Source: Sediminihabitans luteus
GTDB taxonomy: Bacteria; Actinomycetota; Actinomycetes; Actinomycetales; Cellulomonadaceae
Reading direction: 5' to 3'
Assembly (NCBI RefSeq): GCF_002797595.1
Contig: NZ_PGFE01000002.1
Location: 372,001-436,000 of the forward strand
DNA length: 64,000 nucleotides
Shown here in pieces: positions 39,232-49,488 of this stretch; positions within the stretch are counted from its first letter, which is position 1, and every line of letters starts with the position of its first letter. A model generated the notes under the pieces. The model did no database searches. It was not told the origin of the DNA and saw only the letters and a list, made by a program, of their open reading frames with translations. A program made the position numbers and the translations under genes.

Positions 39232-41154
39232 ATGTCGTCGAAGCCCACCCCTGCGGGGTCGCAGGAGCCCGGGCCGCTGCTCGGCCGGATCACCTCGCCC
39301 GCAGACCTCAAGGCGCTGGATCCCGAGCAGGTGCGAGAGCTCGCCGCGCAGGTGCGCGACTTCCTCGTGCAGTCGGTCTCGCGCACCGGCGGGCACCTCG
39401 GGCCGAACCTCGGCGTCGTCGAGCTCACGCTCGCGATGCACCGCGTGTTCGACTCGCCCACCGACTCGTTCGTGTTCGACACGGGCCACCAGTCCTACGT
39501 GCACAAGCTCCTGACGGGGCGGCAGGACTTCTCGGACCTGCGCAGCCGCGGAGGCCTGTCCGGGTACCCGAGCCGCGCCGAGTCGGAGCACGACGTGGTC
39601 GAGAACTCGCACGCGTCGACGGCCCTGAGCTGGGCCGACGGCATCGCGAAGGCGAACGTCGTGCGCGGGCTCGACGACCGGCACGTGGTCGCCGTGATCG
39701 GCGACGGCGCGCTCACGGGCGGCATGGCCTGGGAGGCGCTGAACAACATCGCCGAGTCGCAGGACCGCCGCCTCGTGATCGTCGTCAACGACAACGGGCG
39801 CTCGTACTCGCCGACGATCGGCGGCCTCGCGCACCACCTGTCGACGCTGCGCACCACGCGCGGCTACGAGGCGTTCCTCGGCTGGGGCAAGCGCACGCTG
39901 CACCGCTCGGGCGCGCCCGGCCGGTTCGCGTACGACTGGCTGCACGGGCTCAAGAAGGGCCTCAAGGACGTCGTCGCGCCGCAGGGCATGTTCGAGGACC
40001 TCGGCATCAAGTACATCGGGCCGGTCGACGGGCACGACGAGGCGGCCATGGAGCGGGCGCTGCGCCAGGCGCGCGCGTTCGGGGCGCCCGTGATCGTGCA
40101 CGCCATCACCGAGAAGGGCCGGGGGTACTCGCCGGCCGAGCAGGACGTCGCGGACAGGTTCCACGCGGTCGGGCAGATCCACCCCGAGACGGGCCTGCCG
40201 GTCGCGCCGTCGCGCTTCGGGTGGACCAAGGTGTTCGCCGACGAGATCGTCAAGATCGGGCACGACCGCAAGGACGTCGTCGCGATCACGGCCGCGATGC
40301 TGCACCCGGTGGGCCTCGCGCCGTTCGCCAAGCACTTCCCGGAGCGCACGTTCGACGTCGGCATCGCCGAGCAGCACGCCGCGACGTCGGCGGCCGGCAT
40401 GGCGTTCGCCGGCCTGCACCCCGTGGTCGCGGTCTACGCGACGTTCCTCAACCGTGCGTTCGACCAGGTGCTCATGGACGTCGCGCTGCACCGCGCGGGC
40501 GTGACCTTCGTGCTCGACCGCGCCGGAATCACGGGCGCGGACGGCGCGAGCCACAACGGCATGTGGGACATGGCGATGCTGCGGGTCGTGCCCGGGCTGC
40601 GCCTGGCCGCGCCGCGCGACGAGACGACGCTGCGCTCGGCGCTGCGCGACGCGGTCGACGTGGACGACGCGCCGACGGTCATCCGGTTCCCCAAGGGCTC
40701 GCTGAGCGAGCTGCTGCCCGCCATCGACGAGCTCGACGGCGTCGACGTGCTGGCCCGGCACGAGCCCGCCGAGCCGTCGGCGCGTCGCGTGCTGGTCGTG
40801 GGTGTCGGGGCGATGGCCGGGTGCGCGCTCGAGGCGGCACGGACGCTCGCGGCGCACGGCGTCGGCGTGACCGTCGCGTCGCCGACGTGGGTCATGCCCG
40901 TGCCGAGCGCGCTGGTCAAGCTCGTCGACGAGCACGACCTCGTGGTCACGATCGAGGACGGCGTGGTCGAGGGGGGCGTGGGGTCGCTCGTCGCGCAGCG
41001 CTCGGCCGAGGCAGGGGGGCGGACGCCGTTCGTGCACTCGGGTCTGCCCGCGCAGTTCCTGGACCACGCCACGCGCGAGGAGATCGCGCACGACGCCGGG
41101 ATGACCCCGGGCGACGTCGCGCGCGAGGCGCTCGACGCGCTCGCCCTGCTCTGA
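39232..41154 (+). CDS. dxs: 1-deoxy-D-xylulose-5-phosphate synthase
   Basis: A 640-residue thiamine-diphosphate enzyme condensing pyruvate and glyceraldehyde-3-phosphate, the entry of the MEP isoprenoid pathway. The TPP-binding signature [16 protein letters not shown] is near residues 152-167, the catalytic histidine region [12 protein letters not shown] near 45-56, and the transketolase pyrimidine domain [13 protein letters not shown] near 375-387. Length is normal. The start is ambiguous: ATG at 39232 has GGAG at good spacing, while ATG 39214 and GTG 39205 are in frame upstream; the predicted transcription start excludes GTG 39205. Divergent from guaB1; followed by a strong hairpin, so monocistronic. 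Confidence 0.95.
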   Translation: MSSKPTPAGSQEPGPLLGRITSPADLKALDPEQVRELAAQVRDFLVQSVSRTGGHLGPNLGVVELTLAMHRVFDSPTDSFVFDTGHQSYVHKLLTGRQDFSDLRSRGGLSGYPSRAESEHDVVENSHASTALSWADGIAKANVVRGLDDRHVVAVIGDGALTGGMAWEALNNIAESQDRRLVIVVNDNGRSYSPTIGGLAHHLSTLRTTRGYEAFLGWGKRTLHRSGAPGRFAYDWLHGLKKGLKDVVAPQGMFEDLGIKYIGPVDGHDEAAMERALRQARAFGAPVIVHAITEKGRGYSPAEQDVADRFHAVGQIHPETGLPVAPSRFGWTKVFADEIVKIGHDRKDVVAITAAMLHPVGLAPFAKHFPERTFDVGIAEQHAATSAAGMAFAGLHPVVAVYATFLNRAFDQVLMDVALHRAGVTFVLDRAGITGADGASHNGMWDMAMLRVVPGLRLAAPRDETTLRSALRDAVDVDDAPTVIRFPKGSLSELLPAIDELDGVDVLARHEPAEPSARRVLVVGVGAMAGCALEAARTLAAHGVGVTVASPTWVMPVPSALVKLVDEHDLVVTIEDGVVEGGVGSLVAQRSAEAGGRTPFVHSGLPAQFLDHATREEIAHDAGMTPGDVAREALDALALL

Positions 41155-41169
41155 CCCTCCCGGCCCCGC

Positions 41170-41203
41170 ACGCCGCGTCCACCCTCCGGGGTGGGCGCGG
41201 CGT
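41170..41203 (+). terminator. Hairpin terminator after dxs
   Basis: A 15-bp stem (41170-41184 with 41189-41203, one G-T pair) and a TCCG loop start 15 bases after the dxs stop. Confidence 0.78.
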
Positions 41204-41285
41204 CGTCGTCCACCCCTGACGTCACCTCACGGGAGCGCGCGCCGGGCCCGGTCCGGCAGGCAAAGAGCGAGTGTTCGGGGTGTCA

Positions 41286-41301
41286 TGTGAAGGAACTCAC
41301 A
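41286..41301. promoter_or_regulatory. CRP/FNR- or Rex-type operator upstream of pflB
   Basis: TGTGAAGGAACTCACA has both perfect half-sites of the CRP/GlxR consensus (TGTGA-N6-TCACA). It also matches the actinobacterial Rex consensus (TGTGAAC-N3-TTCACA) at all but two defined positions. It lies 199 bases before the pflB ATG. Either a cAMP/redox CRP-FNR protein or the NADH sensor Rex would make sense for an anaerobic enzyme. Confidence 0.65.
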
Positions 41302-41499
41302 AGCGTACCAGCGGCGTGTCGGACGACGTCGGAGGCGCGGAATCCCGCCGCTCCTCGGCGTGCGCGTCGCGCCCGCCCGGGGCATCCTGTGACTCGGGAG
41401 ACAAGCCCTTGACCGACCATGCGAACCTCCCCAGACGTAGTCTTGAAGGCAGAGGCGATGCGTGAGATCCACGCGTCAGGCTGGAGGAGGAGACTTCGC

Positions 41500-43785
41500 A
41501 TGACGAGCGTTCCTGAGGCACCGAGCACCGGCACGACGACCGGCGCCGACGACGCCCACGTCCCCGCGTGGGCAGGGTTCGAGCCGGGGGCCTGGCGCGA
41601 CCGCATCGACGTGCGCGACTTCATCCAGCGCAACTACGCCCCCTACGAGGGTGACGGCGCGTTCCTCGCCGGCCCGACGTCGCGCACGACCGGCGTGTGG
41701 GACACGCTCTCGGCGATGTTCCCCGAGGAGCGCGAGAAGGGCGTGCACGACGTCGACCCGACGACGCCCGCCGGCATCACGGCGCACGCGCCCGGATACA
41801 TCGACAAGGACGCCGAGGTCATCGTCGGCCTGCAGACCGACGCGCCGCTCAAGCGGGCGATCATGCCCAACGGCGGCTGGCGCATGGTCGAGAACGCGCT
41901 CGAGACCTACGGGTACGAGGTCGACCCCGTGCTCAAGGAGTTCTACACGCACGAGCGCAAGACCCACAACCAGGGCGTGTTCGACGTCTACCCGGCCAAC
42001 GTCCGGGCCGCGCGCAGCTCGCACATCATCACGGGCCTGCCCGACGCGTACGGCCGCGGCCGCATCATCGGCGACTACCGCCGCGTCGCCCTCTACGGCG
42101 TCGACGCGCTGATCGCCGCGAAGAAGGCGGACCGCGCGCTCATCGACATGGAGCCGTTCAGCGAGGCGAACCTGCGCGACCGCGAGGAGAACTCGGAGCA
42201 GATCCGGGCGCTCGGCGAGCTCGTGCAGATGGCCGAGTCCTACGGGTTCGACGTCCGGCGCCCCGCCGAGAACGGCCGCGAGGCCGTCCAGTGGCTCTAC
42301 TTCGCCTACCTCGGCGCGGTCAAGGAGCAGAACGGCGCCGCGATGTCCCTCGGGCGCACCTCGACCTTCCTCGACATCTACCTCCAGCGCGACATCGCCG
42401 CGGGCCGCCTCACCGAGTCCGAGGCCCAGGAGATCATCGACGACTTCGTCATCAAGCTGCGCATCGTGCGGTTCCTGCGCACGCCCGAGTACGACGCGCT
42501 GTTCTCGGGCGACCCGACCTGGGTCACCGAGACCATCGGCGGCATGGGCGAGGACGGTCGTCCGCTCGTGACGCGCACGTCGTTCCGCTACCTGCAGACG
42601 CTCTACAACCTGGGCCCGGCCCCCGAGCCGAACATGACCGTGTTCTGGAGCGCCGCGCTGCCGCAGGGGTTCAAGGACTTCTGCGCCAAGGTCTCGATCG
42701 ACACCTCGGCCGTCCAGTACGAGTCGGACGACGAGATCCGTGCGGCCTGGGGCGACGACGCGGCCATCGCGTGCTGCGTCTCGCCCATGGCGGTCGGCAA
42801 GCAGATGCAGTTCTTCGGCGCCCGCGTGAACCTCGCCAAGACCCTGCTCTACGCCATCAACGGCGGCCGCGACGAGGTCACGGGCAAGCAGGTCTCGCCC
42901 GCCGTGCCGCCCGTCGACGGCGACGTCCTCGACTACGACGACGTGCGTGCCCGCTTCGACAAGACCATGGACTGGCTCGCCGAGACGTACGTCGAGGCCC
43001 TCAACTGCATCCACTGGTCGCACGACAAGTACGCGTACGAGCGCCTCGAGATGGCGCTGCACGACCGCGAGGTGCTGCGCACCATGGCGTGCGGCATCGC
43101 CGGCCTGTCCGTCGCGGTCGACTCGCTGTCCGCGATCCGGTACGCCACCGTGCGGGTCGTGCGCGACGAGCGCGGCCTCGTGACCGACTACGTGACCGAG
43201 GGCGACTTCCCGACCTACGGCAACGACGACGACCGCGCCGACGACATCGCCGTCGAGCTCGTCGAGTCGTTCATGGCGAAGATCCGCACGCACCCGATGT
43301 ACCGCGACGCGGTGCCGACGCAGTCCGTGCTGACCATCACGTCCAACGTCGTGTACGGCAAGGCCACGGGCAACACGCCCGACGGCCGCCGCGCGGGCGA
43401 GCCGTTCAGCCCGGGCGCCAACCCGATGAACGGCCGCGACACGCACGGCATGCTCGCCTCGGCGCTGTCCGTCGCGAAGCTCCCGTACGCGGCGGCGCAG
43501 GACGGCATCTCGCTGACCAACACGATCGTCCCCTCGGGCCTCGGCCGCACCGACGACGAGCGCGTGCGCAACCTCGCGGGCCTGCTCGACGCCTCGGTCG
43601 GCGGCGACGGGTACCACATGAACGTCAACGTGCTGAACCGCGAGACGCTCGAGGACGCCATGGAGCACCCCGAGAACTACCCGCAGCTGACGATCCGCGT
43701 CTCCGGCTACGCCGTGAACTTCGTCCGCCTCACCCGCGAGCAGCAGCTCGACGTACTCGCCCGCACGTTCCACGGCGCGCTCTGA
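41500..43785 (+). CDS. pflB: Formate C-acetyltransferase (pyruvate formate-lyase)
   Basis: A 761-residue glycyl-radical enzyme splitting pyruvate and CoA into acetyl-CoA and formate without oxygen. The active-site cysteine pair is Cys425-Cys426 (AIACCVSPM) and the radical glycine is Gly736 in VSGYAVNF; the E. coli enzyme has Cys418/419 and Gly734 in 760 residues, so length and geometry are fully conserved. ATG at 41500 follows an exceptionally strong GGAGGAGGAG (41483-41492); an in-frame ATG at 41419 lacks one. The activase gene overlaps its stop. The enzyme is oxygen-sensitive, indicating mixed-acid fermentation in a facultative actinobacterium such as Cellulomonas. Confidence 0.97.
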   Translation: MTSVPEAPSTGTTTGADDAHVPAWAGFEPGAWRDRIDVRDFIQRNYAPYEGDGAFLAGPTSRTTGVWDTLSAMFPEEREKGVHDVDPTTPAGITAHAPGYIDKDAEVIVGLQTDAPLKRAIMPNGGWRMVENALETYGYEVDPVLKEFYTHERKTHNQGVFDVYPANVRAARSSHIITGLPDAYGRGRIIGDYRRVALYGVDALIAAKKADRALIDMEPFSEANLRDREENSEQIRALGELVQMAESYGFDVRRPAENGREAVQWLYFAYLGAVKEQNGAAMSLGRTSTFLDIYLQRDIAAGRLTESEAQEIIDDFVIKLRIVRFLRTPEYDALFSGDPTWVTETIGGMGEDGRPLVTRTSFRYLQTLYNLGPAPEPNMTVFWSAALPQGFKDFCAKVSIDTSAVQYESDDEIRAAWGDDAAIACCVSPMAVGKQMQFFGARVNLAKTLLYAINGGRDEVTGKQVSPAVPPVDGDVLDYDDVRARFDKTMDWLAETYVEALNCIHWSHDKYAYERLEMALHDREVLRTMACGIAGLSVAVDSLSAIRYATVRVVRDERGLVTDYVTEGDFPTYGNDDDRADDIAVELVESFMAKIRTHPMYRDAVPTQSVLTITSNVVYGKATGNTPDGRRAGEPFSPGANPMNGRDTHGMLASALSVAKLPYAAAQDGISLTNTIVPSGLGRTDDERVRNLAGLLDASVGGDGYHMNVNVLNRETLEDAMEHPENYPQLTIRVSGYAVNFVRLTREQQLDVLARTFHGAL

Positions 43786-44642
43786 TGACGACGGTCCCGC
43801 TCGAGGCCCCCACCCGCCGCACGGCGGGTGCGGGGCTCCGGGGCGTGGCCACCGCCGACGTCGACCGGCACGACCGGTTGGCGCTCATGCGCACGGGCGA
43901 GCTCGGGTCGGTCCACTCGTGGGAGCTCGTGACCGCGGTCGACGGCCCCGGCACCCGGATGACCCTGTTCGTCTCGGGCTGCCCGCTGCGCTGCGCGTAC
44001 TGCCACAACCCCGACACCATGGCGATGAAGGACGGCGACCCCGTCCTCGCGAGCGAGATCCTCGACCGCGTGCGCCGGTACCTGCCGGTCTTCCGGGCCA
44101 CGGGCGGCGGCCTCACGCTCTCGGGCGGAGAGATCCTCATGCAGCCCGCCTTCGCGGGGCGCCTGCTGCACGGCGCCAAGGAGATGGGCGTGCACACCGC
44201 GCTCGACACCTCGGGCTACCTCGGCGCCAACGCGACCGACGCGATGCTCGCCGACACCGACCTCGTGCTGCTCGACGTCAAGTCGGGCGACCCCGAGACC
44301 TACCGGGCCGTCACGGGTCGTGAGCTGGCCCCGACCCTCACGTTCGGCCGCCGGCTCGCCGAGACGACCGACTGCGAGGTCTGGATCCGGTTCGTCCTCG
44401 TGCCGGGCCTCACCGACGACCAGCGCAACGTCGAGCGCGTGGCCGCCTACGCAGCGTCCCTCAACCGGCGCCGCGCCGGCACGGTCACCCGGGTCGAGGT
44501 GCTCCCGTTCCACCAGATGGGGCGCGACAAGTGGGCGAGCCTCGGCATGGAGTACTCGCTCGAGGACACCGAGCCGCCGACGCCCGAGGCCGTCGAGGCC
44601 GTGCGCGAGCAGTTCCGCGCCCAGGGGCTCACCACGTACTGA
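43785..44642 (+). CDS. pflA: Pyruvate formate-lyase activating enzyme
   Basis: A 285-residue radical SAM enzyme that generates the glycyl radical on PflB. The 4Fe-4S motif Cys66-x3-Cys70-x2-Cys73 (CPLRCAYC) is intact, followed by GGGLTLSGGE (SAM binding), DTSGYL, DLVLLDVKS and RFVLVPGLTDD, all typical of PflA. About 35 extra N-terminal residues precede the core that begins GSVHSWELVTAVDGPGTR. Start and pflB stop share one base (TGATG), so synthesis is coupled to that of its target. No terminator is evident before the next gene, which begins 83 bases later. Confidence 0.96.
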   Translation: MTTVPLEAPTRRTAGAGLRGVATADVDRHDRLALMRTGELGSVHSWELVTAVDGPGTRMTLFVSGCPLRCAYCHNPDTMAMKDGDPVLASEILDRVRRYLPVFRATGGGLTLSGGEILMQPAFAGRLLHGAKEMGVHTALDTSGYLGANATDAMLADTDLVLLDVKSGDPETYRAVTGRELAPTLTFGRRLAETTDCEVWIRFVLVPGLTDDQRNVERVAAYAASLNRRRAGTVTRVEVLPFHQMGRDKWASLGMEYSLEDTEPPTPEAVEAVREQFRAQGLTTY

Positions 44643-44725
44643 CGCGCCGAGTCAGAGCGCGACCGCCCGCACCGACGACCCCGGCCCGAGGGGCGAGTCG
44701 GGCGTGACCCGCCCACACTGCACGC

Positions 44726-45850
44726 ATGACGAAACCAGCAGCACGGACCATCGGTGTCGAGGAGGAGTACCTCCTCGTGGACGACGACGGCGTCCCGGCC
44801 GCCGTCGCGCAGGACGCCCTGGCGCTCGCGGACCAGCACGAGCCCGAGCTGCACCCCGAGACGGGGGAGCCGGTGCCAGGCGGGGCGCTCGAGGCGGAGC
44901 TCAAGCAGCAGCAGCTCGAGACGTCGACGCCGCCGTGCACCGACCTCGAGGCGCTCGGCAAGGAGCTGCGGGTCGGGCGCGCGAACGCGGGCCGCGCCGC
45001 GGGCCGGGCGGGCGCGCACGCCGTGGCGGTCGCGACGTCGCCCCTGGCCGCGGCGTCGACCGTGACGGCGGACCGCCGGTACCGCGAGATCAGCACGCTG
45101 CTCGGGCTCACGGCGCGCGAGCAGCTCACGTGCGGGTGCCACGTGCACGTCTCGGTCGAGAGCGACGAGGAGGGTGTCGCGGTGCTCGACCGGATCTCGC
45201 CCTGGCTCCCGGTGCTCCTCGCGCTGAGCAGCAACTCGCCGTTCTGGAACGGGCAGGACTCGCACTACGCGTCGTACCGGTCGCAGGTCTGGAGCCGGTG
45301 GCCGACCGCCGGACCGACGACGCCCTTCGGCTCGGTCGCGGGCTACCGCGCGGCGGTCGACGCGCTCATCGCCACGGGGACTGCGCTCGACGAGGGCATG
45401 GTCTACTTCGACGCGCGGCTCTCGGCGCGCTACCCCACGGTCGAGATCCGGGTGGCCGACGTGTGCCTCGACGTCGACGACGCGGTGCTCGTGGCGGCCC
45501 TCGCCCGCGCACTGGTCGAGACCGCGGCGCGTGAGGCCGCGCAGGGAGTCCCGCCGTCGTTCCAGCGTGCCGACCTCCTGCGCGCGGCCACGTGGCGCGC
45601 GAGCCGGTCGGGCGTGCGCGACGACCTGCTGAGCCCGCGCACGTACCGCCCCGTGCCCGCGTTCGAGGCGGTCGCCGAGCTCGTCGCGCACGTGCGCGAC
45701 GCCCTGACGGACACCGGAGACCTGGAGGGCGTGACCGCACGGATCGAGCGGATCGCGGAGCGGGGGACGGGCGCCGACCAGCAGCGCCGGTGGCGCGCGG
45801 AGGGGCTCGAGACGCTCGTCGAGCGTGCGTCGCTGCGCACCCTCGCCTGA
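44726..45850 (+). CDS. Glutamate-cysteine ligase-like carboxylate-amine ligase (GCS2/YbdK)
   Basis: A 374-residue ATP-dependent carboxylate-amine ligase of the GCS2 family. Motifs: GVEEEYLLVD at the N-terminus (metal/ATP-binding glutamates), CGCHVHVSV (about 134-142), SNSPFWNGQDSHYASYRSQVWSRWP (about 171-195) and EIRVADVC (about 241-248). E. coli YbdK makes gamma-glutamylcysteine weakly; in actinobacteria without glutathione the true product is unknown. It may be read through from pflBA, though the 83-base gap and a weak CACACT box ending six bases before its ATG allow its own promoter. A long perfect hairpin follows. Confidence 0.9.
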   Translation: MTKPAARTIGVEEEYLLVDDDGVPAAVAQDALALADQHEPELHPETGEPVPGGALEAELKQQQLETSTPPCTDLEALGKELRVGRANAGRAAGRAGAHAVAVATSPLAAASTVTADRRYREISTLLGLTAREQLTCGCHVHVSVESDEEGVAVLDRISPWLPVLLALSSNSPFWNGQDSHYASYRSQVWSRWPTAGPTTPFGSVAGYRAAVDALIATGTALDEGMVYFDARLSARYPTVEIRVADVCLDVDDAVLVAALARALVETAAREAAQGVPPSFQRADLLRAATWRASRSGVRDDLLSPRTYRPVPAFEAVAELVAHVRDALTDTGDLEGVTARIERIAERGTGADQQRRWRAEGLETLVERASLRTLA

Positions 45851-45854
45851 CGCG

Positions 45855-45895
45855 CCACGGCCCGCCCGCCCTCGACGAGGGCGGGCGGGCCGTGG
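45855..45895. terminator. Bidirectional perfect hairpin between GCS2 ligase and FadB genes
   Basis: A perfect 19-bp stem (45855-45873 with 45877-45895) and a 3-base loop lie between convergent stops. No T-run is present. Confidence 0.8.
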
Positions 45896-45907
45896 ACCAC
45901 GGGCCGG

Positions 45908-48091
45908 TCAGCCGCGCGGGACGTTCCCCACGCCGTCGGGCAGCAGACGGCGGCCGAGGACCTTCTCGGAGTACCCGGTGCGGTCCAGGTAGGGCGTGAT
46001 CCCGCCCAGGTGGAACGGCCACCCCGCGCCGAGGATCATGCACAGGTCGATCTGGCTCGGCGACTGCACGACGCCCTCGTCGAGCATGTGCCCGATCTCG
46101 ACCGTGAGCGCGGTGAGGATCGAGTCGAGCACGCCCGCCTCGTCCAGCACGACGTCGTCCGAGGAGTCCCGCACGCCGTCGAAGACCGCCTGGATGGCCG
46201 GGTCGACGTCCGCGGGGATGCCCTTGGCGACGGGCGGCAGCGCGACCTTGGTGCCGTCGGCGACGAGCTTCTCGAGCCCGGGCGACTGCGGGAACCGGTC
46301 GCCGAGGTCCTCGCGCAGCGACGTCAGCACGTGCAGGCCGACCGCGGGGCCGACGAGGTCGAACAGCGCGAACGGCCCCATGGGAAGGCCGAGCGGACGC
46401 GTCGCGCGGTCGGCGACCTCGACGGGCGTGCCCTTCTCGACGGCCTCGACGATCTTGCCCATGAGGAGCACGAGCAGCCGGTTGACGACGAAGCCCGGGC
46501 GGTCGAGGCAGCCCACGGCGGTCTTGCGCAGACCCTTGGCGATCTTGAACCCGGTCGCGAGCGCCGCGTCCGAGGTCTTCTCGGCCTTGATGACCTCGAC
46601 GAGCGGCATCTGGGCCACGGGGTTGAAGAAGTGGATGCCGACCACGCGCTCGGGGTGCTCGAGGTCGGCCGCCATCTCGGTGATCGAGAGCGCCGAGGTG
46701 TTGGTCGCGAGGATCGCGTCGGGGGAGATGATGCCCTCGAGCTCGGCGAAGACCTTCTTCTTGAGACCCATGACCTCGGTCACGGCCTCGATCACGAAGT
46801 CGCAGCTCGCGAACTCGGTGATGTCGGTCGTGCCGTGCACCGACGCGACGATCTTCGCGGCGACGTCGGGCGACATGCGGCCCGAGCCGACGAGCTTCTC
46901 GGTCGTCGAGCGGACGAACGCGAGTCCCTTGTCGACGCGCTCGGCGTCGAGGTCGCGCATGACGACGGGGACGCCCAGGCGCTGGGCGAACAGCAGCGCG
47001 ATCTGCGCGGCCATGAGCCCGGCGCCGACGATCCCGACGCGTGTCACGGGCTGCGCGAGCTTCGGGTCCGGTGCGCCCTGGGGGCGCTTGCCGCCCGAGA
47101 CCTGGCTGAACGCGTAGACGCTCGAGCGCATCTCGTCGGTCATCATGAGGTCGGCGAGCGCCTCGTCCTCGGCCGCGAAGGCCTCGTCGAGGCTCGCGGT
47201 GCGGGCCGCGGCGAGCAGGTCGATCGCCCGGTACGGCGCGGGGCGCGAGCCGTGCACGACTGCGTCGACGCGCTGGCGCGTCGCGGCGACCACGGCGTCC
47301 CAGACCTCCGGCGGGTCGAGCTCGCGGCGCTCGACGACGACCTCGCCGCGCAGCACCTGCTCGGTCCACAGGATCGACTGCTCGAGGAAGTCCGCGGGGG
47401 CGAACAGCGCGTCGGCCAGTCCCAGGCCGAACGCCTCGGCGGCCTTGAACGGCTTGTTCGCGGCCGGGCGCGTGAGGATCACGTCGACGGCCTTCTCGAT
47501 GCCCACGAGGCGCGGGACGAGGTAGGCGCCGCCCCAGCCGGGGACGAGGCCGAGGCCGGTCTCGGGCAGGGCGACCGTCGCGTCGGCGGCGATCGTGCGG
47601 TAGTCGGCGTTGAGGGCGACCTCGAGGCCGCCGCCGAGCGCGAGCCCGTTGACGTAGACGAACGTGGGCACGCCCATCTCGCCGAGCAGGCGGTAGGTGT
47701 CGTGGCCGGCGCGGCCGAGCGCGAGCGCCTCGTCGCGACCCGAGAGGCTCGCGGCCTGGAGCAGGTCGGCGCCCGCGGCGAGGAAGTACGGCTTGCCGGT
47801 GACGGCGACCGCGACGATCTCGCCGCGCGCGGCGCGGTCGCGCTGCGTCTCGAGGGCCGCGCGGATCTCCGCGAGGCCGAGCGGGCCGAGCGTCGTCGGC
47901 TTGGTGTGGTCGAGCCCGTTGTCGAGCGTCACGAGCGCGAGGGTCCCGGTGCCGCCCGGCAGGGTGACGTCGCGCACGAGCGCGTGCGTCACGCGCTCGC
48001 CGCGGCCGGCGGGCGCGCCCTGGGGGGCGGGCGCCGCGGGGGTGATCGTCTGGTCGCCGGCGGTCGTGCCGGGCGTGGTGCTCTCTGCCAT
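45908..48091 (-). CDS. fadB: Fatty-acid oxidation multifunctional protein: enoyl-CoA hydratase / 3-hydroxyacyl-CoA dehydrogenase
   Basis: A 727-residue FadB/FadJ-type protein. Residues about 30-320 form the enoyl-CoA hydratase/isomerase (crotonase) domain, with the oxyanion hole in GKPYFLAAGADL and NGLALGGGLEVALN and the catalytic glutamate in PETGLGLVPGWGG. The NAD-binding domain begins at about 345 (VGIVGAGLMAAQIA) with VIEAVTE and the catalytic HFFNPVAQMPLVEVI (His) at about 485-500; the helical C-terminal dehydrogenase domain completes it. It performs hydration and NAD-dependent oxidation of beta-oxidation. ATG at 48091 has GGGGAG upstream. Two bases separate it from the thiolase gene, giving a fadA-fadB operon. 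Confidence 0.95.
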   Translation of the reverse strand: MAESTTPGTTAGDQTITPAAPAPQGAPAGRGERVTHALVRDVTLPGGTGTLALVTLDNGLDHTKPTTLGPLGLAEIRAALETQRDRAARGEIVAVAVTGKPYFLAAGADLLQAASLSGRDEALALGRAGHDTYRLLGEMGVPTFVYVNGLALGGGLEVALNADYRTIAADATVALPETGLGLVPGWGGAYLVPRLVGIEKAVDVILTRPAANKPFKAAEAFGLGLADALFAPADFLEQSILWTEQVLRGEVVVERRELDPPEVWDAVVAATRQRVDAVVHGSRPAPYRAIDLLAAARTASLDEAFAAEDEALADLMMTDEMRSSVYAFSQVSGGKRPQGAPDPKLAQPVTRVGIVGAGLMAAQIALLFAQRLGVPVVMRDLDAERVDKGLAFVRSTTEKLVGSGRMSPDVAAKIVASVHGTTDITEFASCDFVIEAVTEVMGLKKKVFAELEGIISPDAILATNTSALSITEMAADLEHPERVVGIHFFNPVAQMPLVEVIKAEKTSDAALATGFKIAKGLRKTAVGCLDRPGFVVNRLLVLLMGKIVEAVEKGTPVEVADRATRPLGLPMGPFALFDLVGPAVGLHVLTSLREDLGDRFPQSPGLEKLVADGTKVALPPVAKGIPADVDPAIQAVFDGVRDSSDDVVLDEAGVLDSILTALTVEIGHMLDEGVVQSPSQIDLCMILGAGWPFHLGGITPYLDRTGYSEKVLGRRLLPDGVGNVPRG

Positions 48092-48093
48092 GG

Positions 48094-49338
48094 TCAGTTC
48101 TCCCCGTCGGTCGTGGTGGCGCTCGTGTGGCCCGAGTAGTCGGCGTGGTGGGGGTTCTCCCAGATCACGGTGCCGCCCATGCCGAGGCCGACGCACATCG
48201 TCGTCAGGCCGTACCGGACCTCGGGGTGCTGCTCGAACTGGCGCGCGAGCTGCGTCATGAGGCGCACGCCCGAGCTCGCGAGGGGGTGCCCCATCGCGAT
48301 CGCGCCGCCGTAGACGTTGACGCGCTCGTCGTCGTCCGCGATGCCGTAGTGGTCGAGGAAGCTCAGGACCTGGACGGCGAAGGCCTCGTTGATCTCGAAC
48401 AGGCCGATGTCGTCGATGCTGAGCCCGGCGGTGCGCAGCGCGCGCTCGGTCGCGGGGACCGGGCCGATGCCCATGACCTCGGGCGCGACGCCCGCGTAGG
48501 CGAACGCGACCATGCGCATGCGCACGTCGAGCCCGAGCTCCTCGGCGACGTCGCCCGCGGCCACGAGGCACGCGGTCGCGCCGTCCGTCAGGGGCGAGGC
48601 GTTGCCCGCGGTGACCTTGCCGCCGGGGCGGAACGGGGTCTTGAGGTTCGCGATGTCGGCGGCCGTGGTGCCGGGGCGGGGGAGCTCGTCGGCGGTGGCC
48701 AGCCCCCAGCCCTTCTCGGCCGAGCGGACGGCGATCGGCACGATCGCGGGGTCGATGTCGCCGTTGGCGAGGGCCTTGGCGTACTTGTCCTGGCTCGCGA
48801 CGCCGTACGCGTCGGTGCGCTCCTTGGTCAGGTGCGGGAACCGGTCGTGCAGGTTCTCGGCGGTCGAGCCCATGACGAGCGCGGAGCCGTCGACGAGCTT
48901 CTCGGCCACGAACCGGGGGTTGGGGTCCATGTCCTCACCCATGGGGTGGTGGCCCATGTGCTCGACGCCGCCGGCGATCGCGACGTCCTGCGCGCCGACC
49001 ATGATCGCCGAGGCGACGTTGGTCACGGCCGTCATGGCGCCCGCGCACATGCGGTCGATCGCGTAGCCGGGCGTGGTGCTGGGCAGGCCCGCGAGCAGCG
49101 CGACGCTGCGACCGAGGGTCAGGCCCTGGTCGCCGGTCTGCGTCGTGGCGGCGAGGGCGACCTCGTCGACGCGCTCGGCGGGCAGGGCGGGCTGGCGGCG
49201 CAGCAGCTCACGGATGGTCTTGACGGCGAGGTCGTCCGCACGGGTCTCGGCGAACAGACCGTCGGGGCGGGCCTTGCCGAACGGGCTGCGCACCCCTTCG
49301 ACGAACACGACGTCGCGCACGACGTTCCGGTGGGTCAT
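48094..49338 (-). CDS. fadA: Acetyl-CoA C-acyltransferase (3-ketoacyl-CoA thiolase)
   Basis: A 414-residue thiolase. The acyl-accepting cysteine lies in DRMCAGAM (about residue 97), with the other active-site residues in EINEAFAV, GGAIAMGHPLASSG (His) and the terminal TTMCVGLGMGG (Cys). It cleaves 3-ketoacyl-CoA with CoA, the last step of the cycle begun by the downstream FadB. ATG at 49338 is preferred to the adjacent GTG at 49341 because AGGAG is then five bases away. It is the first gene of the operon; the thiolase C-terminal tail (about 15 residues, Thr/Ser/His-rich) exceeds the family norm. Confidence 0.96.
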   Translation of the reverse strand: MTHRNVVRDVVFVEGVRSPFGKARPDGLFAETRADDLAVKTIRELLRRQPALPAERVDEVALAATTQTGDQGLTLGRSVALLAGLPSTTPGYAIDRMCAGAMTAVTNVASAIMVGAQDVAIAGGVEHMGHHPMGEDMDPNPRFVAEKLVDGSALVMGSTAENLHDRFPHLTKERTDAYGVASQDKYAKALANGDIDPAIVPIAVRSAEKGWGLATADELPRPGTTAADIANLKTPFRPGGKVTAGNASPLTDGATACLVAAGDVAEELGLDVRMRMVAFAYAGVAPEVMGIGPVPATERALRTAGLSIDDIGLFEINEAFAVQVLSFLDHYGIADDDERVNVYGGAIAMGHPLASSGVRLMTQLARQFEQHPEVRYGLTTMCVGLGMGGTVIWENPHHADYSGHTSATTTDGEN

Positions 49339-49488
49339 CACAACTCCTGGGTCGGGACGGCGGTGTCCGGAGCGGCACCGCTCTCACGCTGTACACGATA
49401 CCGCCGGTATCAGTAAAAGAGAACCGACCGCGCCCGGGGACGACGACGCCCCGGCACCGTGGGGTACCGGGGCGGACGACGGAGGGCC

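Larger units (their letters stand above)
41155..41499 (+). other. 345-bp intergenic region between dxs and pflB
   Basis: It contains the dxs terminator, then a lower-GC stretch with a perfect TGTGA-N6-TCACA site, and about 200 bases of probable leader before pflB. A TTGACC (41409-41414) and TAGTCT (41438-41443) look promoter-like but are 23 bases apart, too far for a normal pair. No gene is seen. Confidence 0.6.

Noticed and set aside
41409-41443. Sigma-70-type promoter TTGACC/TAGTCT for pflB
   Set aside because: The spacer is 23 bases, outside the workable range, so I do not list it as a promoter.
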